A stretch of DNA of 64,000 bases from Nephromyces sp. MM_2019 (Eukaryota; Apicomplexa; Aconoidasida; Nephromycida), in contig JADHZB010001556.1 in assembly GCA_015657535.1 (NCBI GenBank), positions 62,001-126,000 of the forward strand. Direction: 5' to 3'. Under the pieces are notes generated by a model that saw only the letters and a list, made by a program, of their open reading frames with translations, did not search any database and was not told the DNA's origin. A program made the translations under genes and the position numbers. Shown here piece by piece: positions 38,772 to 51,478 of this stretch (positions within the stretch are counted from its first letter, which is position 1; every line of letters starts with the position of its first letter).

Positions 38772-41700
38772 TACTTTTGGTGCTGCGAACTTGTTTCTAT
38801 CAAGTACTTTTTAATCCTAATTTTTCAGTTTTGATACATATGGCGCTTATATACCAGAAGTTAGCTTATTATCAATATGGGAAACTACGAGATGGTTGCG
38901 TAGCATTTGGAACCATACATGTAACATTTTTAGTGCCCCTGACAGAGATAATCTAGGGCGTAACGAAGGTTAAAATTGTAATCATAAAAAAGCATAGCAT
39001 GATATAGCAATTGAAAAAAAGGTTTCTTCTTTATATTTTAATGGCTGCCTAAATTAATTCAATTGATTTAAAGCATTTATGCGTCACGAACATTTCATGA
39101 TACTCTTGCACTTGCAGCAAGCTCTATAGAATCCTCTTGCAAGTGGCTTGCCTTATGGTTAAGGCTGTTTCTGAATGTAAGATACTGCAATTATCATCTG
39201 AAAAGTAGAAAGTGCATTGAATATTCGTAGGAGAATCTTTGTTTAGTTTTGTGATAGTTTCATGTGGTACTTTCTTATCAGTACGCCTTTCAAGCATTCG
39301 TCCATAGAGCTTTTTCTCCAATTAGTCTGTTTATAAAAATTGAATAATGCTTCAGAGCCATTTAATTCTTGAAGCCTCTGATGTCTATAATCCTTCCGCA
39401 TACCACTTGCTACGGATAGAAACTATATTATCACGCGTATAGCTTAAGGATTAATAGGCCTATGAAAAATCTAATAGCTCAGATTCATGATTGTAAAAGG
39501 GCAGTACCGCAATTTTTTAATACTTTATTTTTCCTTAGGTCTCATGTGGTTTTTCTATTTTGTGTGTCCATATCAGAAGATGTTGCTCAAGCTGAATTTT
39601 TCTGGTGGAAGCTCTGCATGCTATCATTCGTGGAATAGACTTTAGCTTCCGTTAAAAGTGCAGTTAATTTCTTCTGTTGATATGGTGCGCATGAAAATTT
39701 CATGTTCTCTTATGAGCGTGCTAGTTAAATTTTTTTTGCACGTCAAGGGGGGAAGACAGGAACACAATTCTCATTTTTTTACATTTATTAATCAATTTGG
39801 ACTAACCTCTCTTTTCTGCTGCATGAAAAATGGGTAACACCTAGTGCCTTGGTATATTACGGCAATCTCACCATTTTTCAATGTGTATTCTAAGATGTAT
39901 TGGCCTGAATACTTTTTATTTTTCAGTTTCTTGATTTTGTAACCATTTAATTGATCCATATGTTTCTCTGCTGCGGCAATTTTCTTAGCTTTTTTTTGCT
40001 ATACTTTAAAGGAAATTCGTCTTGCATACATATGCGCTACTTCATTCCTTGTGGAAAACGCAAGCATGCACATCTAAGAAATGTGCTATGCGAATATGCA
40101 TGTATTTTTGTTGTTGTATGTAAACGCATAAATATTTATAACCAAGAAGAAAAGTACCAAAGATTTTGTGCTCGTCACTTTCTATAGTTTAGTTGCAGTC
40201 TCGAATTTCGCTTACACCGCAATGAAATCTTCGCTTGTGATGCTTTTCTCCTTTTTTATTCTTTATTTCTGTTTGTTTATTATGCGGGCGCGGGTGCATC
40301 TCTCTTAAGAGTCAAGCTTTGAGATACCATTTTAATGACTCTTTTTATGTTTTAATAATATATTAATCTAATTCAAGTGAAGAGTCCACTTTTTGCTGTC
40401 ATCTGGCTGCCGTATTCAAGCAGTGCTTTCATATATCCTTGTATGTCCAATCGATATTTTTTAAGGTGGCTTATTAGCATGTACGTAAAATCTACGCATC
40501 AAAAATATTTATTTGTCTGCTTGTAAATATCGCATCTTCGGCAGCATATATTTTGCGAATCAAAGCGTGGTTCGCTTATTGTTTATCACGGCTTTTTGAT
40601 AAATCCTTTTATATGGAATCAATCATTCTTGAATCTGGTACTCATATATTTTGATACTTGCTTTCTTTATCTGAGGATAGCCACTTTGCGTTTTTAATTT
40701 TGTTTGAATGCAGCGCCTATATTTTTGTGGAGTTACACTCCTTTTGGGATAGCCTCTTCTCAATAAGTTGTAGCCTTTAGAGTGGACGTTACCTACGAAG
40801 CAAAGAAACATCTGATCGTTGCATTGCCCAACCTTTTAGTTATACATTCTTACTGATAAAAACGGTCTAGATGCATTTTTTCACAACCTGTTTCCGGATA
40901 TATTTTTGTATTTTCTGTGGAATATTGGCAGCTCTTGGTTTTTCTATCACTTAGCAAGGGTACAATGTTGTGCTCACATCAGTGTTCATGATGTATTTTG
41001 TATGCTTTCAGATATTTATATGAAGTGAAGTCAAGCCCTTGTAAATTTTTCTTCGTTGCTGGAGAAGTCATCGAATTTGGCATCGAACTTGCTGATCTCT
41101 CCAACAATATTTTCATTGGATTTTGCACGTTATGGCACTTTCGCAGATTCGAGCAATTAGTTTTTGCAAATTTTTGTAGCAATTAAACAACGCATGTTTC
41201 TAAGCATTCTGGTATAGTTGAATTGCTATTGTAGCTCTTTCCGATATTGAAATCATCTGCTTAGACCCAAACTTATCAGATTCCTTCGGTAAATGAAACG
41301 AATAATAGAAGATATCCGTTGGCTAGTTTTATAAAAAAGCATGTTTATTCGGGCGTTTGTCATGGGACATTGACGCTGTAATAACGGGTTTATGTATCTG
41401 TTGCACTCTCTTCTACTTATTGCTGAAAATTTCATCACTTTGTTACTATGTTTTATTCTTTCCCCCGCTCTGACTATACGCACTTGAAGGCGTTCGTGTG
41501 GAAACCATCCTTGAAATGGAGTCGTTTTATTGAATGAGCTCGACGAATAGCAAAAATTGCTTGTTGCTTGTTGCTGCTACTTGCTAACATGCAATTTCCT
41601 TAAAAAATTGATCTTTTGTGGCAGCGGGACATGTTTAAGCAAACGAGCTAGTGCGACGGTAGCAGATATTATAAGGACTTTAGTGATACCAGTAAACTAG

Positions 41701-42152
41701 GAAAGTTGAGCAGCTGAGGTCCATGAATTATATTTTTTGGCTACCTATATCTTGACAGACGGTTTTATTTAGTTGCGAAGCATCATTTAATTGAAAATTA
41801 CCAACGTTCCCCAAAATATGGAAAGTTGATATGCTTTCTCGTTATGTTTTTGGGTAAATACGGATACTGCCTTATTTTTTTTCGTATATCTGCCTCTCCG
41901 AATTTTGCAATGTAAAAAGGGAATCTTCACTTTGCAAGAGCTTTTTACTTGAAATTCGAGTATAAGCTGCAAACTTAAATGGCCCCTTGTGAGTGTCTCA
42001 TCTGCTCAGTTGAGTAATTGATGGGGTTATCTCAGCGTATGGACGTGGCTAATTACGTTTCTCAGCTGCTCATTCTGGTATTTTTCTACATTGATACCTT
42101 GAAATTTTGGCGTACATGTAGACGTTCTCAAGAAATAACATTATTTTAACAG

Positions 42153-42391
42153 GGTTACTATCAGAGGGTGAATTTTATGTGTTGCTGCAGTTTATTCATT
42201 CCAAGTTTAACTCTAAATTTTCTTTCGTTTTCCTTGGTAATATGACTAAATTAACTTGTGATTTTCATTACTCCATATCTAGTGATTATTGGCACACTAT
42301 ACAATCGGAACCTTTTTTTCATGAAACTTGCGTGTTCCTTAAAAGAAAAAGGATACAGCTTTCAAAACTAAACGGAAACACAATAGTATAA
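42153..42391 (+). CDS. Candidate terminal exon with EF-hand-like segment (tentative)
   Basis: After acceptor attttaacag a frame stays open for 78 codons to a TAA. It begins (G)LLSEGEFYVLLQFIHSK, which fits the second half of an EF-hand or EH-domain loop (Gly at loop position 6, Leu at 8, Glu at 12, then Phe). The remainder has no recognised motif. The preceding exon, which would have to end in phase 1 with the acidic start of the loop, was not found. Open frames of this length after an acceptor are expected occasionally by chance in this DNA. Confidence 0.22.
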
Positions 42392-43656
42392 CGTATACTT
42401 TCTAAGCAAATTTTTTGTATCTAAGGTATTATCTTTTATTCTAATGGCATTTTATGTACTTGAGGTGATTTATACTGTATTTATATTTTCGTGTCACTGT
42501 AAACGGTCACTGTAAACGCTTGTAAACTCTATTCAAGTAGGTTTTGTCCGTATTATTTATAAATAAGAATATTCAAAGTTTTCAGTTGGGCAAGGCTGTT
42601 AAATGAATCTAGTGGAGCAAGTAGAGGTTTACCAGCAGCCGAGTATTAGTGGTGCTTGAGGCATTGCCTAGTTGAGCTGATGTATATATAGAAGATAGCT
42701 ATTTTCTCAAGCACAATAATCTCAGAATTAAAAGTTTTGGTATAAGGGGAGCTTGATTTCTCAGATTTTTTAGATGGTCTTCGCATCAATGTATTGCCCG
42801 TCCAATTGCAGTTATTGTCTCAAATTCGTCTCTGCATGAAGAATGACTAGGCTTTTTAATTTTTTTATGATTTTTTCCTGTGCAGTGTTCGTGGGGAAAA
42901 AAAAATTTGGGCTTAGCATAGTTACTTAGTTCAAGCTTTATCATAGACCCGAAAAGGTCTGTACATATATTGCTATAACCAGGCAAATTTACCAAAATTT
43001 TAAGCTAATCTTGGGCCAAAAATCACATTCTTCACGCTCAGCTATCATTTTGCTGTTAATTATACATGCAGCGAAAATGGATTTTTTATGTAATCTGTAC
43101 GCCAGTCTTTTGTTAAAGCATGCTCTCATGATGTAAGCATGGTCTTGAGAGCTTGTCGCCTTAAATTTTTATACTGTAAGATAGTGGATCTCAAATAGTA
43201 AGCCTTTTGCCTTGTGTGGGTTTCGACTTTGCTATGTATCCACTTAATACGATAGCCCATTCTTGTGAATCGTCCCGTTCTTGCATGTCTATGCAGCTAC
43301 TGGTATATGACGAACTATTTTTTGCAAGATAAAACGTTATACGACTTACATCAAGTGAGGAAGCCTTCCTAACCCATTGGAAAGCAGAGCTGTACCCTTT
43401 CGCTATATGAAAGCGCTTTTTATTGACTCGGGCTACTACAGGGTGCTCAGTATCAGGAGATATTGATTCTTGCCCGAGCTTGTTGCATTTTGGCTTGAAA
43501 GCAGTACTCGAGATAGAAAGTCTTCTACCTTCTGTACTGGTCTATCTCTAGCGTTCCATTCGGTAATTCTCGCATGTTAAATATTAGCGTGAGGAGAAAA
43601 TTTTTTTTGGGAAAATACAGAAAAATAGTAACCACAATGTAAGCGCCACACTCAAG

Positions 43657-43764
43657 TACTGGGAAAAGTAAAAAATTTCAATGCATTTCACTCCATGAAA
43701 TAAAACATGTTTGTTTTCAATGTATAAAAATCATAGCCAGAACAAACATGTAGATTTCCCAGTA
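43657..43764. repeat. Nested inverted repeats at a compositional boundary
   Basis: The outer arms are TACTGGGAAA (43657-43666) and TTTCCCAGTA (43755-43764). The inner arms are ACATGTTTGTT (43705-43715) and AACAAACATGT (43741-43751), and a small ATTTCA/TGAAAT hairpin lies between the left arms. The whole could fold as one branched structure. It sits where the plus strand changes from T-rich to A-rich. Confidence 0.8.
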
Positions 43765-44097
43765 TTAATATTTGACAAAATTTTTTTGAAACTACGTCGA
43801 GATCGCGTGGTCTCATCATCGCGTCGCTTGTTGTGTTGCTCTGTCACATTCCTGCTTTGAAACGCGTCGCCAGAAGCAACGAGTGAATTGATGACTCTGC
43901 TGCTGCAGGCCAAGGTTTTTTTGATACGCGCAACCCGGAGCCCCTAAAAAGTGCAATACTCCGTTACTCTGCAACATGCCGGCCCAGGACCTGCGGTTGG
44001 CTGCAAGCCATCTTAGCACCACTAGTAGAGCATCGGGCATAAATGCCCAGACGGGGACGACGTTTTTCTCTTGTTCATTTTTACGTTTCAGCGTCAA
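43731..44097 (-). CDS. Possible small minus-strand gene or exons, unresolved
   Basis: This GC-richer island carries two overlapping long minus-strand frames: 43816-44097 (93 codons, starting MTLKRKNEQEKNVV) and 43731-43913 in another frame, which can begin after acceptor cactttttag near 43933 and reads GLRVARIKKTLACSSRV and so on, rich in Arg/Lys/Ser. At most one can be coding at any base. No family was recognised for either. The composition resembles exons elsewhere in the window, which is the only positive evidence. It lies downstream of the reductase gene on the same strand. Confidence 0.25.
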
Positions 44098-46664
44098 CGT
44101 ATTTACGAATGTTCACGCCTCCTGTTCGTCCTCGCGCCTTCTTTTCTTCATAATGGAGCTGCATAGTTTAGCACGCCATTTTTCATAGTAAAGAGTAATG
44201 CCTACTAGTTTACCACTGAGGCTGTATTTTTATCATTTATTGCTGCGCCATACACTCTTGGGGATTTTAGCTTAATCTTTCCAAGTAACCAATGCTTTAT
44301 AAAGATCCTGGTCACTTAACCTAGGGGAGCTACAAACGCAGTACCAGTTTGTTCACCTTTGCACGCGGCGATTCCAAAGGCCAGAAATTTGATGAGACCA
44401 CTCTAGTTCGCAGGCAACAACTTTTAAGATGTGATGAAGCACCTGATACAATAATAATAGTTACAAAAAATTCAAGATCTTAGATACCACGCATTCTTTT
44501 CTGGCGATCATTCTTAAAACTCCTACGCCAAGACAACCAACATGGTTCTCCGCTTCTAACTAAAGAGCCCTCCTAGAGATATATAATATCAGGAGCTCTA
44601 CTTCTGAAGCATGTAACGCAAGACTCCGACCACGCTTGTAGAGGTTCTCGTAGTTGACCGTTGATGCTTATGGAAATAGCCCTTGAGAGTAAAATCGGCA
44701 CCGTGACCACAAATTCTTAGAATCTACTCAGCAACAGTGAAATCGGCACTGTATAAATTTTTACAATGTAGCCAGCAAAGAAGGAATCCTAGAACCTTAC
44801 ACAACACCGAAAAAATAATAGCCGGCTCTTCCACGCCCCATGAAAGCCAATCCAAACTACTTGACCCCCATTCTCCCACAGGTCTACAACAGGCCGACGG
44901 AGAACAGATCCCGGTACCAAGGACAAAACACTGCCGCCAAATAGTGGGAAACAGCTAGCTTGCTTCAGAGACCTTTTGCTAAGAGTCGCCTGGGGCGGCC
45001 AGTCTCGACGTCTACCTCGTGCTTTATCCAGGCACTCACCGAGATTTCAGGTTTGGTGGCATCCCAAAATAACCTCGGAGTGCTCACACAGAGCCATCAA
45101 GCCACAGCCTGACGATATGCTCGGCCTAATGGACGCACTCATTCGACGGACAACCTTTAGGTTTTTTTCTACGCTCTGAATATGGGGCCTTCCCTCTAAA
45201 CACGGGTCCTACAACAGAGCGAATGGGTAAGTACAGGGCCCCTAAATGTAAGGCTGCATTGCTCTAAAAGGACCTTAACCCTCTCAAGATGAACTTCGAC
45301 CCGAAATATTCTGGCATCTGCTTTTTTTTACCCTCGGTAAGCTACTATCTGCGAACATAAGGACTCGCCTCGGGATGGCTACATGGAAAGGAAAGATATG
45401 CTAGACAACTTAATATTGGCATTATACCATTGTGATTGCCCGGTTGACCTAGCTCTAAGTGACAACTCTATGCAGAGGTTGTCTCTGACCTAATGAAGGA
45501 ATGACGACTTCCATAAACGTCACGTTACTCCAACGTCAATTCAATTCTTGAAATCATCACAAGTATCGGCTGGAGACCCGCATAAAGGACTATCGGGAAT
45601 TGCGCGGAAGAGATGCAAAGGTGTAAGTAGAGCTCGGATCCTTCAATCAATTACAATATTAAGCAGATCGCTAATTTCCCTATGAAAATGTCTGTCAGAT
45701 TAGCCTGAAGACTTCAAAGTAGCCAATGTACCGCTTATGGCTTACAGTTCGCTGTGCATTTGATTCTGTAGCATGAAAAGGCCTAAATAATTATTTGGAT
45801 AGCTACGTAAATGCGGAACTACTACCTTAAGAAGGGTTTTGAAGGAAGTCTAGTTTTGTTAAGCACACCATCACAGCGAGATAGAAGCACTTTTAAGAAG
45901 CCTATAGGTATAGGCTGCGTATCAAGCGATGTAGCGTAGTCGAGTTCATAATACTAGTGGAACTCTGGAAAGACCCTTGTGCTACTATTATCGGGCAAAG
46001 TAAGCAGGCGCGTACGCAATATCGGAACTAGAGTACAGCAGTTACGGCGTAGCTAAGTGTTCACTAGCAGCAATTAAAAGTTTACAGCTAGCAAAACAAT
46101 CTCACAAAAACGAAAACATATTCAAACCTTTCATGAGTAGATAGGTCTTGTCAATAAATTTATGCTGCCAATTTCAAAACCACAAAAATAGCCTACTTGA
46201 GAAGGGATTTGCGATTTCAAGCTAAGATACAGCATTCGGGTAAGCTAGATAGGAGCTAAACTTCATTTAAATTTTCGATAAAAATAACGCTGAAAACAAA
46301 TCTAGCGGATAGCTTAAATCGTATCCGCGGGTGACACCTAGCCGCGGGTATATCACTGAGCTAAGAAAGCATCGGCGGAAGCAACAAAGACAAATGATCA
46401 ATAGCAATCTTGCAGAACAACCTGCTCATTGTGGTACTACATATTCACAAAACTCTAATTACTAGGCATATACCGCTGAAGTTGTGTAAAAAAGGGCAGA
46501 AGATTACTGCTTACCTACCACACAGGGTGGTAAAATTTTCAACAATTTGAGACACTGTAGACAGTTAACGAATATCACGATGCGCCTCTAAGACTGCGAA
46601 ATTTTACTGTTAGAAAACATTCCCCTTCTCGAGGAATATGACCAGAGCATGGTTCTAATTTCAT

Positions 46665-49600
46665 TCATAACACCTTAGTAGGATCCCAGCAATACCTCTT
46701 GCCCTCATTCAAAGCATTTAGCTTCTGGATCTGATGCTGCAGAAGTGAGAAGTTCCCGATTTCAAAATTCTCATAGACTCTTTCGGCTTTGCTCGTTCTG
46801 GGCAGCACCAAGAAATTTCTTTCCAGTCCCCAACGAAGCAGAACTTGGCCACTGGTCTTACCACATTCAACTGCCACCTGAAGTGCGCAAAAAATAGTAA
46901 TCTTTCAGTTCAGCTGCAGTGCCAGCATAACTCCCCATGTATAGGAAAATTATTTCAAAAAAAGACAAACATGGCCCCAGTCGAATGCAAAAAAAACAAC
47001 TCAAAAACTTTTATAATAAATGCCAGCTCATCATTACAACAAATAAAACCATTTCGTGTCATCACTCTACAAAATCGCGTGCGCAGACAGAGTTTCTTAC
47101 AAGCAGACTCGCATTCTGTTATAAGGGGTTGAGATTGGATGATCGGGTTAAGGAAAGCAACTAACAGATGGATCGAAGACTTCCAAAAGAACAGCAAGGC
47201 AAATATTGGACATAATTACATGGATCTACAAATAGAGCTTCTCGAAAAGTAGCCATTGATGAAGAGACAGCAAGAAAATGCAACACACCCTTTTTTTGAG
47301 ATTAGCATAAAAACAGAAGCCCCACCCAGGAATGTGGATATATAGAGATATACTATAAAGTCAAAAATACCCCTTCGAAAAAGAAACCTAGTTCTCAGAA
47401 TCAACTCAGTACCATTATGGATATATCTGGGCGGCACGGCTACACTTTAACTTCTAGTAAAGATTATCTCAGAGTTCTTGAAATATAACACTTGTAGACA
47501 CAAATCATAGCCGCCTCTACTTTTCATTCTTTGCAGAGGCCATGTATAAAGCAAAGCTTGAGATGGCTTGTGCAGTGTACGCTGCCGGAGTTAAGAAATT
47601 TGCTTCACTTTAAAAATTATAAATCATGCGAACTTTAACAGGGCAAGAGTAACCTTGAGTACGCTATCGAACAGAAATAGCTTGATTTTATGATGCATAA
47701 CATATTTCAATAAAAAACTAAAAACGAAACGCATTAAGACTCTCAATTTACACCGAAGAAGAACTTATATAAAATGACAAACTCAAAGAGCAACATTAGA
47801 AAATGTTCCATCCCACGCATGAGGTAGTTTAAAATGATATTAGGAAAATATATCGGCAATGACGACCTCCTTGACTATGGGATTTCCCAGTAGCTCCTCT
47901 GTTCCAACTCCAAGCGAAGAGTATGCTTGTAAAGCAATGTTGTAGCGCTTACAGGTAGCTTCCAGGGCATCATTCTGACATTTCGGATGGAATTCGACCT
48001 GGAAAGAAACAAAAAGAGAATGAAAGTATATCAGTATCCTTACACTACAATGAAAAAATAGGCAATTATATACATATATATATTTAAAAAAAGAATGGCA
48101 AACTATGCACCTAGTATTTGCAATAGTTTAAGATTGATAAAATCTTTGATGAACCTGTTGTGTCTGCACAAGAATACCGGCAGCGCATTAGCTGATAAAT
48201 TTTTTTTTTTGAAAAATTAGTCTTTAAAGGTGACTAAAAAGAGCTGCATTCTACAGCACATTTATGCCCAACAGCATAAAGGAAGTGGATGCTCAAGACG
48301 AGCAGGGTAATGAGCACGGCAATGCATTTTAAATTTCAACTTTGGTACTACTCTTACTTTCTATAAAATCACGCAAACAACCTAGAATTAAACTTTATAA
48401 AAAAAAGCTCTTATCGGGGAAATCGCCCGTCTTCAAATATCAACGCAGTTCTAAAAGACATAAAAAATGCGCCGATACATACTAGTAGAAGTCATTTAAT
48501 GAAGGCAACCTCACGAGAGATCGCATCTGCATCGATGCTTATATAATGGGTCTAAAAAGGACTTTTGAAATGCAGTTTGAACTCATGAAAAGAATTTTTG
48601 CTCTAATAACGATAGAAAGCGTTTCACTCAGGTGTACATACAACCAAAGATCTTAATTCAATCTACGATGCAAGAATGCCATCCACCTGGCGCACACAAC
48701 CCAAACGCAGTAAGGTCTAAGGAATACAAAGTTATCTACACAACAAAAAGTATGATTTTGATGAAAGACAACCTCTATCAGAGCTTAGTAGAAATGCGTA
48801 CCTGATTTAGCATCGGGTGCACTTTAATACCAGGGTTTTGTAATAGCTGTTCAAGATGATTAGACATGTAGTTGCTGACCCCTATAGCCCGAACTTTGCC
48901 TTCTTCATACAATTTTTCCAACGCTTTCCAACTTTCATAGCGGATAATTGCATTGTTCTTACCATCAGAATGTTCGAATATCTTGTTTCCTAAAGTCAGG
49001 CCGAGGTAAGATTATTTTTAAGCTAGCTTTAGTCTATCGTTATAAATACATCTGATTACTTTTAGAGCAAATTTGTAGAAAAAATATTCTGGCGACTACT
49101 TTTCACGGCATGTACGTACACTCCATCCTTAAAAAAGCGTTTTCGTTTTTTTAGTAGTACACCTTGCGGCAAATAGGAAAGTACAAGCCTGTTCTATATC
49201 TGTAGTAATGCAGCCACCTTTTCAGTATCTACCATATATAGATATCACTGCCTAACTAGAAAATTTGGCCTTTTACTTCCTTTGCAGCAAGCTAACAAAA
49301 TTTACAGGCCAGCTCCATAGCGTGATGCTGCTTAGGCCGCAAGGGTACTAGCAGACCATAAAAAATAGCCAATTGGTAAGACTAGGCTCAGCAGTGTCGC
49401 TGCATATATATCACAGAAATGCTCTCTATATACATAAAAGACGCGCCCTCTCTCGCTATATGTGTGCATAATAGACGCGCTCTCTCCCTGTATATACATC
49501 AGAACATCTCTCTACATATATATATCATAGACGCTCTCTCTATTCACATAACAGGTACGCTCCCTCGATATATACATATATCAGAAAATCTCTATCACTC

Positions 49601-50326
49601 TCTCTGAAGATATTATCCACCTCGCTATAAATTAGTGATCTCTTTAAATGGCCAACATACAAACGAAGCTGATGAAAATGACTAAACGAAAAGGATAAAG
49701 ATTAGATGCAAATTTCTTGCATTGAAGATGAAAAATTAAATCATCTACAGCATATATAAGCGTAGCTCCAGACAAAATATTCGAAGGAATCAGCCTCTGG
49801 AGATTCCGTTTTAAGCTGTAATGCACCAATACCCCAAAAAGTATGGCCAGTGCTTCCTCCTTGTGATATTTATAAGCTCTCAGAGCCCTTACAGCCGATT
49901 CCACATGACGAGAATTGCACACTAAGAAGCTAATAATAATACACAACTACCCGGAAAATGAAGGAGAAGCAGGTCAAGCTGTTCTATTCCAAGACGACGT
50001 AGTCTTGCAAGACCGCTGGCGTATGCTGTATCGAAACCCATCTCGGAAACAGCAACTTTCGAAGTTATAAAGCATCGATCCTTTTCTGGATTCTCTCGCA
50101 TATACTCTCGGATTGCATCCCCAACAAATTCTTCATTATTGTACGCGGAAGCTGTGTCGATTAGTTGGTATCCTGCGCGTAAAGCATCACCTACACGTTG
50201 CTGGCAATTTTCTGCTTTTAATTGCCAGGTGCCAAACCCTACTCTAGGTATTTCTACGCCATTGGATAGCGTGAATTTTAGCGAAAGGCCACCTGCAAGT
50301 GACTTAGCTTCAGCAGCCGATGACAT
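46665..50326 (-). CDS. Aldo-keto reductase, four exons, complete
   Basis: Exons in transcript order: 49951-50326, 48802-48989, 47867-47998, 46665-46877 (intron phases 1, 0, 0), encoding 302 residues, normal for the AKR superfamily of NADPH-dependent carbonyl reductases. The barrel start is IPRVGFGTWQL. The catalytic tetrad is complete: Asp57 and Tyr62 in LIDTASAYNNEEFVGDAI, Lys90 in ITSKV, His123 in LLLLHFPG. Further landmarks are WKALEKLYEEGKVRAIGVSN, the QVEFHP motif formed across the exon 2/3 join, LQAYSSLGVG, and GQVLLRWGLERNFLVLPRTS with SKAERVYENFEI, the NADPH-binding C-terminal segment. The start Met is followed by a short polar lead (SSAAEAKSLAGG) with no targeting signal. The donor of exon 3 (GTCGTC) is weak, but the join restores the family alignment. 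Substrate cannot be told from sequence; the nearest type is the general AKR3/AKR5-like reductase. Intron 1 holds a minisatellite. Confidence 0.94.
49395..49610. repeat. Degenerate minisatellite in reductase intron 1
   Basis: Roughly 38-40-bp units with the themes gacgcgctctctc and tatatacatcagaa alternate about five times. The repeat is rich in CTCT and TATA steps. It lies inside an intron, and the open plus-strand frame through it (49419-49607) is a by-product. Confidence 0.65.
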
Positions 50327-51260
50327 TGCCCTTCAATTCAGTGCTTTTTTCTACAGCAAAAAAAGAGAAATGAAAATGAAACGCACAGAGAATAACAAAA
50401 ACATACTCAAGATTAATAAAATGTTTAGCTTGTCAAATTGTTTTAGAAAAATCAGATTTAAACAAAATTTCTAAAAATGAGAGAACTCATCTACACCAAA
50501 ACAGTGCAACTATTTGAAAAAGGAAGGATAAACCACTTGCTAGAAAATAGAAGTGGGTTAAGGCACCCAAGAATCACACACAACTTCATGAGAACTACAC
50601 ACGCTGCACAGCTTCCATATCGTGGTGTAATATTACATCGCATGGAAACAAAAGCACGAAGAAAGAGAAAATTTCACGCCCTCTGCACGCTGCCGAATAA
50701 GCAGCAAGTGCATTGAGTCCCAATGAAGTTGAATTATACCAGAACAGCGGCATAAAAGAGAGATAATGCCACCCAAAGGTTGATGTTCATCAAATTGTGT
50801 ATGAAAGGGGGGATGAAGGAAAGGAAAAAGAGCATTATATCGAATACACAGGAAAGCTCAACATGAATACGCATCGCTACTCCAAGGACTTGCTTTATAT
50901 GTGAGCTTGGTGTCCAAGGGGGGCTAAAATCTATTCTTCTGCCGAAGTCTCTCGGAAAGTGCTCGGTTCCTTAACTGAAAGTGATGCGCTTTTCTTCTGC
51001 TTTATAGCTTATCCGCTAGCAGTCCGAATACAGCCCTCTTTTCTAAAAATTCCTTGAAAATACGCCATACCCGTAGAAAATCTATAATGCAAAGAAGATG
51101 AGCCCCCCCTAAGCTTTATCTAGTCAAAATGGAGAAAGTCGCTGAAATGAGCCTGAGAGCTGAAACATTGAAGGTAGTGGCACCACTGCGATGCTTTAGT
51201 TGCACGCATTATCAAGAATTGATGGAGATTTATCCGTAACTAAACGGGGGGACGAAGGTA

Positions 51261-51478
51261 GTCGCAGTGTGTAGGTGCAGGAAATCGTAATCAGTGGTTG
51301 CAATGAGTGGGTGCTGGAAATGCCGTGAGCGGCGCAGGAAATCACACTACTATGTGCGGATAATTGCAGTGATTGGGTGCGGGTACTTGCAATGAGTGGG
51401 TGAAGGAAATTGCCTTGATTGGGTATAGGTAATAACAGTCATCAGGTGCAGATAATCAGTCATTAGGTGCAGGTGACC
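51261..51478. repeat. 22-24-bp minisatellite, about nine degenerate copies
   Basis: Units resemble GCAATGAGTGGGTGCAGGAAAT; clear copies start near 51300, 51367, 51389 and 51412, with more diverged ones at both ends (for example CAGTCATTAGGTGCAGGTGA). Copies vary in length by one or two bases, typical of an old non-coding array. Confidence 0.75.

Larger units (their letters stand above)
34554..46664. other. 12-kb stretch without a recognised gene
   Basis: 34.6-36.9 kb is compositionally balanced and looks intergenic. 37-43.7 kb is strongly T-rich on the plus strand, like the introns of plus-strand genes in this window, and may hold exons of an unrecognised plus-strand gene; open segments follow acceptor-like sites at about 37240, 38828, 41009 and 42153. 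From about 44 kb the strand becomes A-rich, matching the minus-strand reductase downstream. A GC-richer island lies at 43.73-44.16 kb. Inverted repeats are at 36868, 38703 and 43657. I cannot prove a gene here. Confidence 0.4.
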
